64,000 bases of DNA, taken from NCBI RefSeq assembly GCF_024813435.1, contig NZ_JANAEZ010000005.1, positions 344,632 through 408,631 on the forward strand. The letters are read 5' to 3'. The position numbers and the translations under genes were made by a program. Positions 46,063-54,907 of this stretch are shown in pieces; within the stretch, counting starts at the first letter, position 1; each line of letters opens with the position of its first letter. The stretch comes from Cognataquiflexum gelatinilyticum (GTDB lineage Bacteria; Bacteroidota; Bacteroidia; Cytophagales; Cyclobacteriaceae). A model generated the notes under the pieces. It made no database searches and was not told the origin of the DNA. It saw nothing but the letters and a program-made list of their open reading frames with translations.

Positions 46063-47619
46063 ATGAACAATATTGAGAAAAAACCCAGAACCTTTTTGGA
46101 CAGATTTTTGGATTTTATAGAAAAGGCAGGAAACAAACTTCCTGATCCGGCTATACTTTTTCTGATATTGATGGTTTTTACTTGGGTGCTGTCAGCCATA
46201 CTTTCTCCCATCGACTTTGGGGCTATAGACCCTAGAAACGGAGGAGCGCTAAGGATCCAAAACCTGTTAACAGGAACACAGTTTGCGGCATTCTTCGCCA
46301 ATATGACCGGGGTTTTTATCAATTTTCCACCTTTAGGTGTAGTGTTGTTGGCGATGTTGGGAGTTGGGGTTGCTGAGCATTCAGGATTTATCAATGCAGG
46401 GTTGAAGTTTTTATTGGGAGTAACCCCAAAAATGCTGCTGACTCCGATTTTGGTTTTAGTGGCGATAGTCAGTCATACCGCTGCCGACGCCGGCTATGTG
46501 TTGGTTATACCTTTGGGTGGCGTGATTTTTTATGCGGCAGACAGACACCCCTTAGCAGGGATAGCAGCTGCTTTTGCTGGTGTTTCGGGAGGATTCGGTG
46601 CCAACTTTATCCCATCAAGTATTGATCCATTGATCCAGAGTTTTACTCAATCAGCTGCCCAGATCATCGATCCGGAGATTGTGCTTAATCCTCTGAACAA
46701 TATCTTTTTTACCGGTCTTTCAAGCTTGGTTGTGGTTATTGTCGTTTGGTACCTGACAGATAAGGTGGTGGAACCAAGATTGAATAAAAATGTGAAAGTG
46801 GATGAAAATCTTGAAGACATTCCTAAAATTGATATCCTGAATGCCAAAGAGAAAAAAGCATTTTGGATGGCATTTGGAGTGATGTTCCTTTGTGTCTTGG
46901 GACTCTTTTTATGGGTATTTCCGCAAGATTCCGCATGGAGGGATGCAGCAGGAGAGATCACCTCTAGGGATGCACCACTGATGAAATCCATTGTACCGCT
47001 AATTTTTGCCTTGTTTTGGATTCCTGGATTGATTTATGGCTTTGCTGCAGGAACGTACAGGAGTATGAAAGACATGGTTGCCTCCATGAGCAAAGCAATG
47101 GGAAGTATGGCATATTATATTGTGATGGCTTTTTTCTGTGCCCTGTTTATAGATGCTTTTGGAAAATCCAATATCGGTGCATTGACTGCGCTGAAAGGGG
47201 CCAATTTCCTTCAGTCCTTAGCCCTGCCTTCTCAAATCACCATCATAGGTATAGTCATTTTGACTTCATTGGTCAATCTTCTGGTAGGTTCGGCTTCCGC
47301 TAAGTGGGCATTGATCAGTCCTATATTTGTGCCCATGCTGATGCAGTTGGGGATATCTCCTGATCTGACCCAAGCAGCTTACAGGGTAGGAGATTCCGTT
47401 TCCAATATAATCACGCCCTTGTTGCCCTATTTTCCTTTAATTGTGGTTTTCTGCCAACGGTATGTCAAGTCTACGGGAATCGGAACCTTGGTTTCGATGA
47501 TGTTGCCTTATTCCATGATCTTGCTGGTGACATGGACTTTGTTTTTGTTGCTTTATTGGACTTTGGGTATTCCTTTGGGATTGCAAAGTACTTATGAGTA
47601 TGTGATGGCGGTGCCTTGA
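46063..47619 (+). CDS. AbgT-family transporter
   Basis: This 518-residue polytopic membrane protein has FLDFIEKAGNKLPDPAILFLILM at the start, VSHTAADAGYVLVIPLGG, FAGVSGGFGANFIPSSIDPLI and NLLVGSASAKWALISPIFVPMLM. These are hairpin and core motifs of the p-aminobenzoyl-glutamate transporter (AbgT) family. Family members import p-aminobenzoyl-glutamate or export sulfonamides. No hydrolase partner is adjacent. Confidence 0.93.
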   Translation: MNNIEKKPRTFLDRFLDFIEKAGNKLPDPAILFLILMVFTWVLSAILSPIDFGAIDPRNGGALRIQNLLTGTQFAAFFANMTGVFINFPPLGVVLLAMLGVGVAEHSGFINAGLKFLLGVTPKMLLTPILVLVAIVSHTAADAGYVLVIPLGGVIFYAADRHPLAGIAAAFAGVSGGFGANFIPSSIDPLIQSFTQSAAQIIDPEIVLNPLNNIFFTGLSSLVVVIVVWYLTDKVVEPRLNKNVKVDENLEDIPKIDILNAKEKKAFWMAFGVMFLCVLGLFLWVFPQDSAWRDAAGEITSRDAPLMKSIVPLIFALFWIPGLIYGFAAGTYRSMKDMVASMSKAMGSMAYYIVMAFFCALFIDAFGKSNIGALTALKGANFLQSLALPSQITIIGIVILTSLVNLLVGSASAKWALISPIFVPMLMQLGISPDLTQAAYRVGDSVSNIITPLLPYFPLIVVFCQRYVKSTGIGTLVSMMLPYSMILLVTWTLFLLLYWTLGIPLGLQSTYEYVMAVP

Positions 47620-47684
47620 TTTATTGGGGATAAAAAGGATTGAAGGCGGTTGCTGACACCTAAGCCTAGATCTTTATCAAATCC

Positions 47685-47715
47685 GATATTTATTGATAAT
47701 TGATATTTATTGATA
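47685..47715. repeat. Short direct repeat between abgT-family gene and ATPase gene
   Basis: GATATTTATTGATA occurs at 47685-47698 and 47702-47715, a 17-bp period. It lies in the 200-bp gap between convergent genes. No function can be given. Confidence 0.5.
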
Positions 47716-47821
47716 TGGGTATCCGCTATGTTGCACTTTGGGCTTGGAAGTGACTTTATCGGATGCGGATTCTTATTTGAGTTTGGGCAAATTGTACCCG
47801 ATGAAAATAAAAAAATGACTT

Positions 47822-48607
47822 TTACAAATACCTCAAAAATGCTTCAGGATTGTTGAGGAAGCTTTTGAGAATCGTAAAATGCTCGGTATCCTCATATTTG
47901 ACTTTTTGGATGCTGTCCCCAAACTGATAAATCGTTGCTTTGGGCAAAGTCATCAAAATGGGAGAGTGGGTGGCAATGATAAACTGGCAACCGTGGTTTT
48001 CTGAAAGGTTTTTGATCAAAGAAAAAAGTGCCAATTGACGCTGAGGAGATAGCGCAGCTTCAGGTTCGTCGATCAGGTAAATCCCTTCAGCCTGCAACCT
48101 CCCTTGTAAAACCTTCAAAAATCCCTCTCCATGAGAGACTTCTGTCAAATCCCCATATTTTCTAAGCAGTGCTTCTTTTTGGCCATACACTGCACCTACC
48201 GCCAATTTCAAGCCTGTTCCACTCAGACGCTTTTCAAAATCAACAATGTCACCTTTGAATTCCTGATCGATGTTTTTGAGGCGCTTCACGAATCCAAAAT
48301 AATCCTCAGCCCTAAAGAAAAACCCCCGAAAAGCCTTTTTCTTCCATGAAGTGATGATGGCTTCACCGAAAGACTTAACCCCTTCCAATGTCTCATCCGA
48401 TTCCAAATCGTTGCTTCCAATGGCAGGAAGGTTAAGCTTGATTGCCAAGGCTTTAAGCAGGGTAGATTTGCCAGATCCATTTTCACCAACAAAGACTGTC
48501 ACCGGTGTTTCAAATGACATGCTTTCCAATTCCCTGAATGCCTGCAAAGTAAATGGGAATTGGGTTTGAGGACCTTTTGGAAGGGATATGCGTGATAGGT
48601 AGTACAT
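47822..48607 (-). CDS. ABC-type/AAA predicted ATPase
   Basis: This 261-residue soluble ATPase has Walker A VGENGSGKSTLLKAL (about 41-55), an ABC-like signature SHGEGFLKVLQGRL, Walker B GIYLIDEPEAALSP and the switch His in IIATHSPILMTLPKA. The short form lacking a long coiled coil fits stand-alone RecF/SMC-like 'AAA_21/AAA_23' ATPases. The function is not known; relatives appear in toxin, defence and DNA maintenance contexts. Its 5' region on the minus strand is repeat island 1, ending in a D module about 45-80 nt before the ATG. Confidence 0.87.
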   Translation of the reverse strand: MYYLSRISLPKGPQTQFPFTLQAFRELESMSFETPVTVFVGENGSGKSTLLKALAIKLNLPAIGSNDLESDETLEGVKSFGEAIITSWKKKAFRGFFFRAEDYFGFVKRLKNIDQEFKGDIVDFEKRLSGTGLKLAVGAVYGQKEALLRKYGDLTEVSHGEGFLKVLQGRLQAEGIYLIDEPEAALSPQRQLALFSLIKNLSENHGCQFIIATHSPILMTLPKATIYQFGDSIQKVKYEDTEHFTILKSFLNNPEAFLRYL

Positions 48608-48682
48608 GGCTTTGAAGGATTCTGGTCACTACGGGGATACCGTTTTCTTTGTTTTAGTTGTTGTTTTGTTATAGAGGTTGTA

Positions 48683-48706
48683 GTGGTTCCGCCACAGCGG
48701 ACAGGT
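48683..48706 (-). repeat. Module C copy in island 1
   Basis: The minus-strand read contains CTGTCCGCTGTGGCGGAACC, with a TCCGC/GCGGA stem. It matches 60239-60262 and, less well, 58695-58717. Confidence 0.7.
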
Positions 48707-48722
48707 GTGATTGTTGTTGGGG

Positions 48723-48760
48723 AATCAAGTCTTGGATCTTGTGTCTTGAATCTTGTGTCT
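48723..48760 (-). repeat. Module A copy, 38-bp direct repeat, first unit
   Basis: This 38-bp unit is repeated at 48837-48874 with 35 of 38 identities (differences at three positions). The core on the minus strand is GACACAAGATTCAAGACAC-like. Confidence 0.8.
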
Positions 48761-48766
48761 TTTTTT

Positions 48767-48816
48767 GTTGTCTGCTTCGTGTTGTCGAGTTATCAGCTTC
48801 GCGTTATCGGGTTATC
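48767..48816 (-). repeat. Module B copy in island 1
   Basis: The minus-strand read is a run of GATAAC/GACAAC words (GATAACCCGATAACGCGAAG, then GCTGATAACTCGACAAC and ACGAAGCAGACAAC). It lies between the two A copies and matches B1 and B2 in island 3. Confidence 0.7.
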
Positions 48817-48836
48817 ATATATCATTGTTTTAAACG

Positions 48837-48874
48837 AATCAAGTCTTGCATCTTGTGTCTTTCATCTTGTGTCT
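48837..48874 (-). repeat. Module A copy, 38-bp direct repeat, second unit
   Basis: This unit is 35/38 identical to 48723-48760. Its minus-strand GACACAAGATGAAAGAC is found exactly at 63840-63856 on the plus strand. Confidence 0.8.
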
Positions 48875-49121
48875 TATTTAGACAAGTTACTTTTTTAACC
48901 AAAATCACCGAAGGAATCGAAGGTTTCTTTTTTTCTTTTAAAAGGAGCTGGATTCCATTTTAGATGAAAATCAGTGAACTTTCCAAAGAAATAATAGGTA
49001 AAAGTGATTTTCAATAAAATAAAAAATCACCGTGGTTTAAATCAATTATTTAAAATTTGGAACACCCGATCCAAGTAATGCCCACTTTTTAATTTTACAA
49101 AGAAATCAAACGGCATGAAAT

Positions 49122-49568
49122 ATGGAATCCAAACTAAAAATTATCTTCCTTTTTTTGGGGTTTTATTTGATGTCCTGTACCAGATATGAGGACTTATCAA
49201 AGACTTACAATTTACCCCAAAACGCCTCTTTTTCGAATTTTGACACCTTGGTAACTTTTCAGGAAAACGAGGAATATTATATCCGGTTGGCAGATGATTC
49301 AGAATGCTACATCCTTGTCGATAAAAGATCAAATCAGACCATTTCTGGCTACATCACTCAAAGTCCTCCTTTTTTGGAGTTTCCAAAATCCAAATACCAA
49401 GAGATTAAATTACGACAAATTGCCCATGCAAAAATAAGGGTCATAGATGCACTGAAAACTTCGGCCTTGTTGGCTTTCCTTGTTGGGATATTGATCCTAT
49501 CGGGTGTTTGCGTACTGATTATCCTTGCAAATCCCGGGAATGAATCCCAAGACAACTGGCTGTTTTGA
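49122..49568 (+). CDS. Small lipoprotein with C-terminal membrane helix
   Basis: This 148-residue protein has a lipoprotein signal (FLFLGFYLMSC, Cys19) and a probable membrane helix near the C-terminus (about 110-137, ALKTSALLAFLVGILILSGVCVLIIL). The middle reads DTLVTFQENEEYYIRLADDSECYILV. No family is recognised. The combination of lipid anchor and terminal helix is seen in several short Bacteroidetes envelope proteins. It lies between two repeat islands. Confidence 0.72.
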   Translation: MESKLKIIFLFLGFYLMSCTRYEDLSKTYNLPQNASFSNFDTLVTFQENEEYYIRLADDSECYILVDKRSNQTISGYITQSPPFLEFPKSKYQEIKLRQIAHAKIRVIDALKTSALLAFLVGILILSGVCVLIILANPGNESQDNWLF

Positions 49569-49955
49569 ACTACTGATGGATTTTAGCTTGGTACTTGGTA
49601 CTCAGATCTTTGTTCAAAAATGATTCCTTCCGCTTGCCAACCTCCCTACTTCCCAACCTCCCAATTCCCTAAGATTTCTCCCTCTTGTACCGATGACGTA
49701 TTTGTAGGAGCCGTCACTCTGAGTGAAGCGAAGAGTCTCGCTTATTCTGAGATCTTTCATCCTCGTACCTCGGATTCAAGATGACGCAACACCAATCGTC
49801 ATTGCCTTTCTGTAATTGCCAATTTTAATAACTCGAAATGACAAGGACGGGGATGCAATGTTTTTGGGCATTATTGATTCGGGCAGGTAATTCCTAAACC
49901 TCCCTAATACCCAACTTCCCAAATTCCACCCCCATTCATTCTTAATTATTAATTT
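49569..49955. other. Intergenic repeat island 2
   Basis: Contains module H (TTGGTACTTGGTACTCAG, 49589-49606), two F stretches (49634-49669 and 49891-49926, Cys/Thr-like words CCTCCCTACTTCCCAACC and CCTAATACCCAACTTCCC), one E copy in reverse (49711-49739) and an AT-rich tail TTAATTATTAATTTTTAAT that runs into the stop codon of the next gene. No gene is seen. Confidence 0.7.
49711..49739 (-). repeat. Module E copy in island 2
   Basis: The reverse complement (GAGACTCTTCGCTTCACTCA then GAGTGACGG) matches 59627-59655 at 27 of 29 positions. A third, longer copy is at 60094-60134. Confidence 0.75.
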
Positions 49956-50864
49956 TTAATTCTCCATTTTCTTCCTCTCCATCACCACCACCAACTTCTT
50001 CAAATCAGCCGAATAGGCCATTCGGGTAATGTTCTGATAGCCTTCCAGGATGATGGAACCTGCTTTTTCCCAATCCGTTTTTTCCGCTTTTCTGACATAC
50101 AAGTCATTTCCTTTACCCATCAGGAGAAGCTGATTGTCCAACCAAATGAAGTCTTCCGAACCGGGAAAAGTATAACCATAATCGACATAGGTTCTTTTTT
50201 CAATATCAAATCCTTTGATGGCATAGGATTTCATACCGTCCACATCTTTGCTGACGTTTTTGTCGATATAAGTGATGATGCTGGTTTTTGGTCTTTTCTT
50301 CACCGATCTACCGACATTTTCACTGATGGTATGCAACTCAGATTTGCTGTAAGGATAGACGAGTTTATTGGGTTGGCCAAGGACAAACATCGCAGCTTTA
50401 TTGTCATACCAATCGTAATAGCCCACCGGTTCGATGTCGTCATACAGCAACTCCGGTTCCCCAAAATTGGTAGGGTAGAGCCACAGTCTTTGCTTGCCAT
50501 CCGGTTCGACGGTCACTGCCGACACATACAGACCACAATCCGTCAGGGAAGGTGAAAATTCATTCCTGTCCGCAGTTTTGGTGAGGTTGGTAAACTTGTC
50601 TTTTTCAAAGTTGTAAATGATGATGTCGTTGTTTCCCTTTTCGTCAACCGCCGAAAAAGCCATCTGAATGTCATTGATAAATGCAGGTTGGTTGTCATAC
50701 AATGGCCGGTCCGTAATCAACTTGATGGAATTATAATCCAGAACCAACTTCCCGCTTGATTTTTTGCCATCGATCGCAATCAGGTCAAAATTTCCCTGGG
50801 CAAAAGCATTGAATGACAGCGAGATAAATAGGGTGACTAAAGCAATTTGAAATTTTGGATACAT
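49956..50864 (-). CDS. Secreted TolB-like beta-propeller protein
   Basis: This 302-residue protein has a signal peptide (MYPKFQIALVTLFISLSFNAFAQ) and TolB/PD40-type propeller blades: DIQMAFSAVDEKGNNDIIIYNFEKDKFTNLTKT, NEFSPSLTDCGLYVSAVTVEPDGKQRLWLYP and EDFIWLDNQLLLMGKGNDLYVRK. It is probably periplasmic. Function is unknown. ATG 50864 is preferred; the frame runs to a TTG at 50894. It is divergent from the MpaB-family gene, 48 nt away. Confidence 0.8.
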   Translation of the reverse strand: MYPKFQIALVTLFISLSFNAFAQGNFDLIAIDGKKSSGKLVLDYNSIKLITDRPLYDNQPAFINDIQMAFSAVDEKGNNDIIIYNFEKDKFTNLTKTADRNEFSPSLTDCGLYVSAVTVEPDGKQRLWLYPTNFGEPELLYDDIEPVGYYDWYDNKAAMFVLGQPNKLVYPYSKSELHTISENVGRSVKKRPKTSIITYIDKNVSKDVDGMKSYAIKGFDIEKRTYVDYGYTFPGSEDFIWLDNQLLLMGKGNDLYVRKAEKTDWEKAGSIILEGYQNITRMAYSADLKKLVVVMERKKMEN

Positions 50865-50912
50865 ATACTTTACATTTCGGAAACTAAAATACAAAATGGC
50901 AGTTAGACAAAC

Positions 50913-51998
50913 GTGGGAAAATTAAGTTTATATACCAATAAAAATCTCGAAAGTCTCCGGAAAGTAGGGGACAGCTTGGCTGATGATGCAGTACTTTTTT
51001 TGATTGGTGAAGCTGCATGGTGCGAAAAAATCAATAGCTGGAAAGCTTTGCCTTCCAAAAAGGAGTTGGCTTCATTTCCTGCCGAATTGAAAAGCTTCTT
51101 TCTTTTCTTCCACCAAGCACCGGATTTCATTGTTCCCGGCAAAGTCAAGACCGCTCAGGAATTTTTTGACAAAGAAGGGAATCTTTACCTGTCCATGTTG
51201 GGGTTTTATTCCCTGCCTTATTGTTATGCATTTGCTGACGGGGCGCAGGTACTTGTCAGGTCCAAGCGGATCACAGATGAAGTAGGTATGCGGCTTTCAG
51301 AGACAGCGTTGTTTTTGTTGGATTGCTTTGTGCCAGGGACATTTTTGGAGGAATCCAAATCGCTTTTGACAATTGCCAAAGTCCGTTTGATCCATGCATT
51401 TAGCCGGTATTTCGTTTCGCATTATGCCAAAGACTGGAATCCGGATTGGGGATTACCCATCAATCAGGAAGATATGATCGGTACCAACCTTGCATTTAGC
51501 CTGATGGTAATGCGGGGAATGGAGAAGCTCAACCGATTCCCGGGTGTGGAAACCCACGAGGCAGTTTTGCATTATTGGAAAGTCATCGGCCATTATCTGG
51601 GAATTGAAATTGCTTATTGGCCGGAAACCGCCAAGGAATCCTTTGAATTGGAGAAACTCATCCGCAAACGCCACGTCCGACCTTCGGAAGCCGGAAATAC
51701 CTTGATCAGGTCCTTGCTCGGTTTTTATGAAAAGTCCATTCCCGACACCACTTTGTCCTCGCTCTCGGAAACCTTGGTCGCCTATTTTGTAGGAAAGGAA
51801 GTGGCGGATGTTTTGGGGATCAAAGAAAAAGCAAAGCTCCCCAAAAGTGTCTATGCTTTGGTGTTGGATTTTAACTTTTTGAAACAAAGCGGAGGAAATC
51901 CCTCGTATCTCAAAACCAGAACCCAATTTTTGGAACAGAGCAAAAACCAATTCGGCAAGGAACTCAGGTTGAATATCCCGGTTCCCAAGCGTCCATAA
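50913..51998 (+). CDS. MpaB/DUF2236-family oxygenase-like protein
   Basis: This 361-residue protein carries the DUF2236 (MpaB/rubber oxygenase catalytic-like) pattern: VRLIHAFSRYFVSHY (heme-side His), GLPINQEDMIGTNLAFSLMVMRGME and HYWKVIGHYLGIEIAYWP. Relatives include latex-clearing b-type cytochromes and MpaB. The substrate is unknown here. The start is GTG 50913, since the nearby ATG at 50896 is out of frame. It lacks a signal peptide. Confidence 0.82.
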   Translation: MGKLSLYTNKNLESLRKVGDSLADDAVLFLIGEAAWCEKINSWKALPSKKELASFPAELKSFFLFFHQAPDFIVPGKVKTAQEFFDKEGNLYLSMLGFYSLPYCYAFADGAQVLVRSKRITDEVGMRLSETALFLLDCFVPGTFLEESKSLLTIAKVRLIHAFSRYFVSHYAKDWNPDWGLPINQEDMIGTNLAFSLMVMRGMEKLNRFPGVETHEAVLHYWKVIGHYLGIEIAYWPETAKESFELEKLIRKRHVRPSEAGNTLIRSLLGFYEKSIPDTTLSSLSETLVAYFVGKEVADVLGIKEKAKLPKSVYALVLDFNFLKQSGGNPSYLKTRTQFLEQSKNQFGKELRLNIPVPKRP

Positions 51999-52009
51999 CC
52001 GAACACTTT

Positions 52010-52039
52010 TTTGTCCGTGTGCGTGTCAGGACATTTTTG
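52010..52039 (+). promoter_or_regulatory. Candidate promoter of the DUF2752-TM2-DUF4097 operon
   Basis: TTTG at 52010-52013 and CATTTTTG at 52032-52039 (7 of 8 to TAnnTTTG) are 18 nt apart, two short of the rpsF example, and lie 40 nt before the ATG. Confidence 0.35.
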
Positions 52040-52078
52040 GAACACGTTAATTTAGGTTAAAATCGCACTTTTTACCTT

Positions 52079-52414
52079 ATGGCATTCTTTTCGTACTTTG
52101 AGTTCCAAATGAAAAGAATCGGCAACTTCATCCGCACATTCCCTTTGGAATTGGTCTTTTGGATCGGGGCCCTTATCGGGATCCTTCTTATCGACCCTTA
52201 TGGCGCCCAACATTTCACCCTTTGCCCTTTGGAGAACCTAGGCTTCCATTGGTGTCCGGGATGTGGATTGGGACGGGCCATGAGTCTGTTGACCAAGGGG
52301 GATTTTCAGGCATCATGGTCAATGCACCCGCTAGCCATGTTTGCCTTCGGCGCGATCGGTTTCCGGATTTTCGAATTAATCAGACACTTAAAAACTACTA
52401 ACTACTATGGCTAA
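52079..52414 (+). CDS. DUF2752 membrane protein
   Basis: This 111-residue protein has two to three membrane helices and the DUF2752 core FTLCPLENLGFHWCPGCGLGRAMSLLTKGDF ... SMHPLAMFAFGAIGF. The CPGCGLGR Cys pair is the family hallmark. The function is unknown. ATG 52109 is an alternative start. The stop overlaps the TM2 gene by 8 nt. Confidence 0.85.
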   Translation: MAFFSYFEFQMKRIGNFIRTFPLELVFWIGALIGILLIDPYGAQHFTLCPLENLGFHWCPGCGLGRAMSLLTKGDFQASWSMHPLAMFAFGAIGFRIFELIRHLKTTNYYG

Positions 52415-52802
52415 TGTATTGAGACACCTTCCTGAGCTTGAAGGTATGGAATTGGGTTACATTCAGGGCATCCTGAAAAACATGGATGACGATCAGGCAA
52501 ATCTTTTTGCCCAAGTATATCGCGCCAGAAGAAAAGACAACCAAATGGTATTGATCCTTTGTTTGCTCGGTTTCTTCGGATTTGCCGGACTCCACCGCTT
52601 TATTCTCGGACAGATCGGATTGGGTATCCTCTACATCCTGACCCTGGGATTGTGTTTTATCGGTACCATTGTAGACTTGGTCAATTACAAAAGTCTTGCT
52701 TACGAATACAACATCAAAGTGGCACATGAGACTTTGTCCATGATGTCAAACAACAGCAATTTCTATCCAAACGTCAATACCAATCCAAATGACAAAGCAT
52801 AA
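52407..52802 (+). CDS. TM2-domain membrane protein
   Basis: This 131-residue protein has a soluble N-terminal helix-rich part and a TM2 domain: two helices joined by the DRF-like turn (LILCLLGFFGFAGLHRFILGQIGLGILYILTLGLCFIGTIVDLV). An Asn-rich tail follows. TM2 proteins are often paired with DUF2752 proteins, as here. It overlaps both neighbours (8 nt and 14 nt), so the three genes are a tight operon. Confidence 0.88.
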   Translation: MANVLRHLPELEGMELGYIQGILKNMDDDQANLFAQVYRARRKDNQMVLILCLLGFFGFAGLHRFILGQIGLGILYILTLGLCFIGTIVDLVNYKSLAYEYNIKVAHETLSMMSNNSNFYPNVNTNPNDKA

Positions 52803-53739
52803 GTTGGGATTACAAATGGGAATGCTTTTGGTTTCAGGTTTTCTCTTGACGTCTTGTTTTACGTCAGAGAAAACCATTACCAAAGACTACGAAGAAACCT
52901 TTGAAGGTATCAAAGAAATCGAACTGGACGGGAAGTTTTTGGAAGTCAGTTATGAAGGTAAATCTGGAGAGGCGGAAGTTTATTTGGACGGTTTCCTGGA
53001 AGCTTCCGAAAGTTCAGGCATGGAAATCAGCTACAGAAAATCAGGTTCCAAACTGAAGATCGAAGTGACCGGAGAGAATGAAATCAGTTGGAATTTTTCC
53101 AACCACACCAAAGGCTATATCAGCCTTACCGGGCCTGAAGACATCGAACTCAACCTGACCAACGGTTCGGGCTCTATAGATGTCCTCAATGTGGTCCATA
53201 AAAATATCAACCTCAAAGTCAACTCCGGAAGCATCAAAGCCACCTCTCTCGAAGTAGGCGACATCCAATTGAACGCTTCCTCAGGAAGCATCAGCGGAGA
53301 AGCATTGACCGGCAAAATCAATTGCAAGGTCAATTCAGGCAGTATCAGCCTAAAAGATGTTGTCGGCAATGTCGATGCAGTCGCTTCTTCAGGCAGCTTG
53401 AAAATTGAGGAAGTAAAAGGAGCGGTCAATGCCCAGGTCAATTCTGGAAATATCAGGTTGGTCAATTTGGAAGAATTGGGAGAATTGTCTGCGAGTTCAG
53501 GCAGTATTAAAGCTGAGAATTCCGGTTTGGGAAGCAATACAAGCTTGGAAGCCAATTCCGGAAGTATCAGCATCCAAACACCCTCAGACCTCAAAGCCTT
53601 TAACTTCGACCTCAAAGCCAACAGCGGTAGCGTCAGCGTAGGCGAGCAAAATTCCGGCAAAGAACTCGATCTTGATAACGGTGCTTCGGCTACCATCAGG
53701 GGAAAAGTGAGCAGCGGGAGTATTAAGATTGTGAATTAG
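52789..53739 (+). CDS. DUF4097-family beta-helix lipoprotein
   Basis: This 316-residue protein has a lipoprotein signal (LLVSGFLLTSC, Cys23) and a right-handed beta-strand repeat of 16-21 residues with core NSGSI or SSGSI (for example KVNSGSIKATSL, NASSGSISGEAL, KVNSGSISLKDV, ASSGSLKIEEV), about ten turns. This is the DUF4097/GIN-domain pattern of putative adhesins. It is the last gene of the DUF2752-TM2 operon. It starts inside the TM2 gene and ends before a terminator at 53792. Confidence 0.87.
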   Translation: MTKHKLGLQMGMLLVSGFLLTSCFTSEKTITKDYEETFEGIKEIELDGKFLEVSYEGKSGEAEVYLDGFLEASESSGMEISYRKSGSKLKIEVTGENEISWNFSNHTKGYISLTGPEDIELNLTNGSGSIDVLNVVHKNINLKVNSGSIKATSLEVGDIQLNASSGSISGEALTGKINCKVNSGSISLKDVVGNVDAVASSGSLKIEEVKGAVNAQVNSGNIRLVNLEELGELSASSGSIKAENSGLGSNTSLEANSGSISIQTPSDLKAFNFDLKANSGSVSVGEQNSGKELDLDNGASATIRGKVSSGSIKIVN

Positions 53740-54049
53740 GATTGGAAGATTGGAAAATTAAAGATTCCGAAGATTTTTAAATGAAGAAAAGCCATTGGCC
53801 TGTGGAGGTCAATGGATTTTTTGTTTTAAATGTTTGCAGGGGTCTTGCAGGGAGTGTCAATTTTGTGGTTTGATTTCAAAACTAGGAACCTCCTAATTCT
53901 GATGAAATAATTTTATTTTATATTAAAATGTTTAATACAGTAGAATGTGACAAGTTTTATTGTTTATAAATTACGATTTGAAGAATTTTTTTGCCTATTT
54001 TTATTAATAACCAAATATTTAAATTTTAACTTAAAATCATTAATAGCTA
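53740..54049. other. Intergenic region after the DUF4097 gene
   Basis: About 310 bp. It contains the terminator at 53792-53826, a short GATTGGAAGATTGG direct repeat at its left edge, and AT-rich DNA (53890-54045) before the next gene. No gene is seen. Confidence 0.5.
53792..53826 (+). terminator. Terminator of the DUF2752-TM2-DUF4097 operon
   Basis: A 9-bp stem with one G-T pair (CCATTGGCC with GGTCAATGG, 6-nt loop) is followed by ATTTTTTGTTTT on the plus strand. Confidence 0.75.
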
Positions 54050-54907
54050 ATGATGCAAGAAACTGCAGATACTGTTGTTGTAAAATTTACAAATCAGGAG
54101 GAAGTTAATTCCAAAATTTTTGAATTGATATACCAAATCAGATCAAACACAATTCCTACCGATCTTACCCAAACGGATTTGGATGAATATGCCAACTTGA
54201 TCCTAGCGGGAGTTGCGGCAATCGGTACTTTGCTAACAGCGTATTTTGTCTGGAAAGAATACAAGCAGGATCTGATTGACAAATCCATCCAAACCGGAAT
54301 CTTCAAAGATCTGCTTCGACATTACTACAGAAATTTCATTGTTTTGAAAGTCATTGAAATCAAATTGAAAAAAGACAATTTTAATAGTTATCCTTCCGAA
54401 GAGCATTTCCTAAAGTTTAAAACCCTGCCAGAAGAATTAAGGATTATCAAATTCAAAGGATTAAGCAACAATTATGACCAGTTGCATAGTTTTGAACTTA
54501 TATTAAGAAATGTAAATATTGAAATCGATGTGTACCTTATGCATCTAAAAGATCCCCACCTAACAAAAGAAATCAAAGAAGAGGATATCATGACATTGTA
54601 TTTTAAGTTTTCACTTATCTCTTATAAAATCTTGGATTTATTTGCCGGCATTGACAAGAAGGTGGATTCAAAAAAGTTGGCATCCGATCATCTCAAAAAT
54701 GAAAGTATAAAAAATCAAGCATCAAAAAAATCCAAAACTCCCTATACTCATATTGAAGAAATTGATTTATCTATTACCGATAGTTACTTCTTCAAAGAAT
54801 TGGAATTGACATCGGAAATTGAAACTGATTTAAGTTTGGAATACAATATTGTCCGTATGATTCCTCTGCCAAAATTGCCTCAGGGTGAAGCTATAAAATC
54901 CGACTAA
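54050..54907 (+). CDS. Hypothetical membrane-anchored protein
   Basis: This is a 285-residue protein with one membrane helix near 49-68 (LILAGVAAIGTLLTAYFVWKEY) and a large, mostly helical cytoplasmic part rich in Lys, Leu and Ile. No family is recognised. Residues 205-235 are Lys/Ser-rich. The gene is AT-rich relative to 50.9-53.7 kb. It is followed immediately and in the same frame by the relic of a T9SS cargo C-terminus, which it does not resemble; that looks like a junction left by rearrangement. Confidence 0.65.
   Translation: MMQETADTVVVKFTNQEEVNSKIFELIYQIRSNTIPTDLTQTDLDEYANLILAGVAAIGTLLTAYFVWKEYKQDLIDKSIQTGIFKDLLRHYYRNFIVLKVIEIKLKKDNFNSYPSEEHFLKFKTLPEELRIIKFKGLSNNYDQLHSFELILRNVNIEIDVYLMHLKDPHLTKEIKEEDIMTLYFKFSLISYKILDLFAGIDKKVDSKKLASDHLKNESIKNQASKKSKTPYTHIEEIDLSITDSYFFKELELTSEIETDLSLEYNIVRMIPLPKLPQGEAIKSD

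Larger units (their letters stand above)
48608..49121. other. Intergenic repeat island 1
   Basis: The region between the divergent ATPase and lipoprotein genes. Read on the minus strand it holds modules A (48874-48837), B (48816-48767), A (48760-48723), C (48706-48683) and D (48686-48652). All have the same polarity as the modules in island 3 on the plus strand. The rest (48880-49121) has no clear features. Apparent reading frames here are translations of repeats. Confidence 0.75.

Noticed and set aside
48658..48963. Overlapping reading frames on the plus strand in island 1
   Set aside because: They translate the A, B and C repeats, have no plausible start context and no recognisable product.
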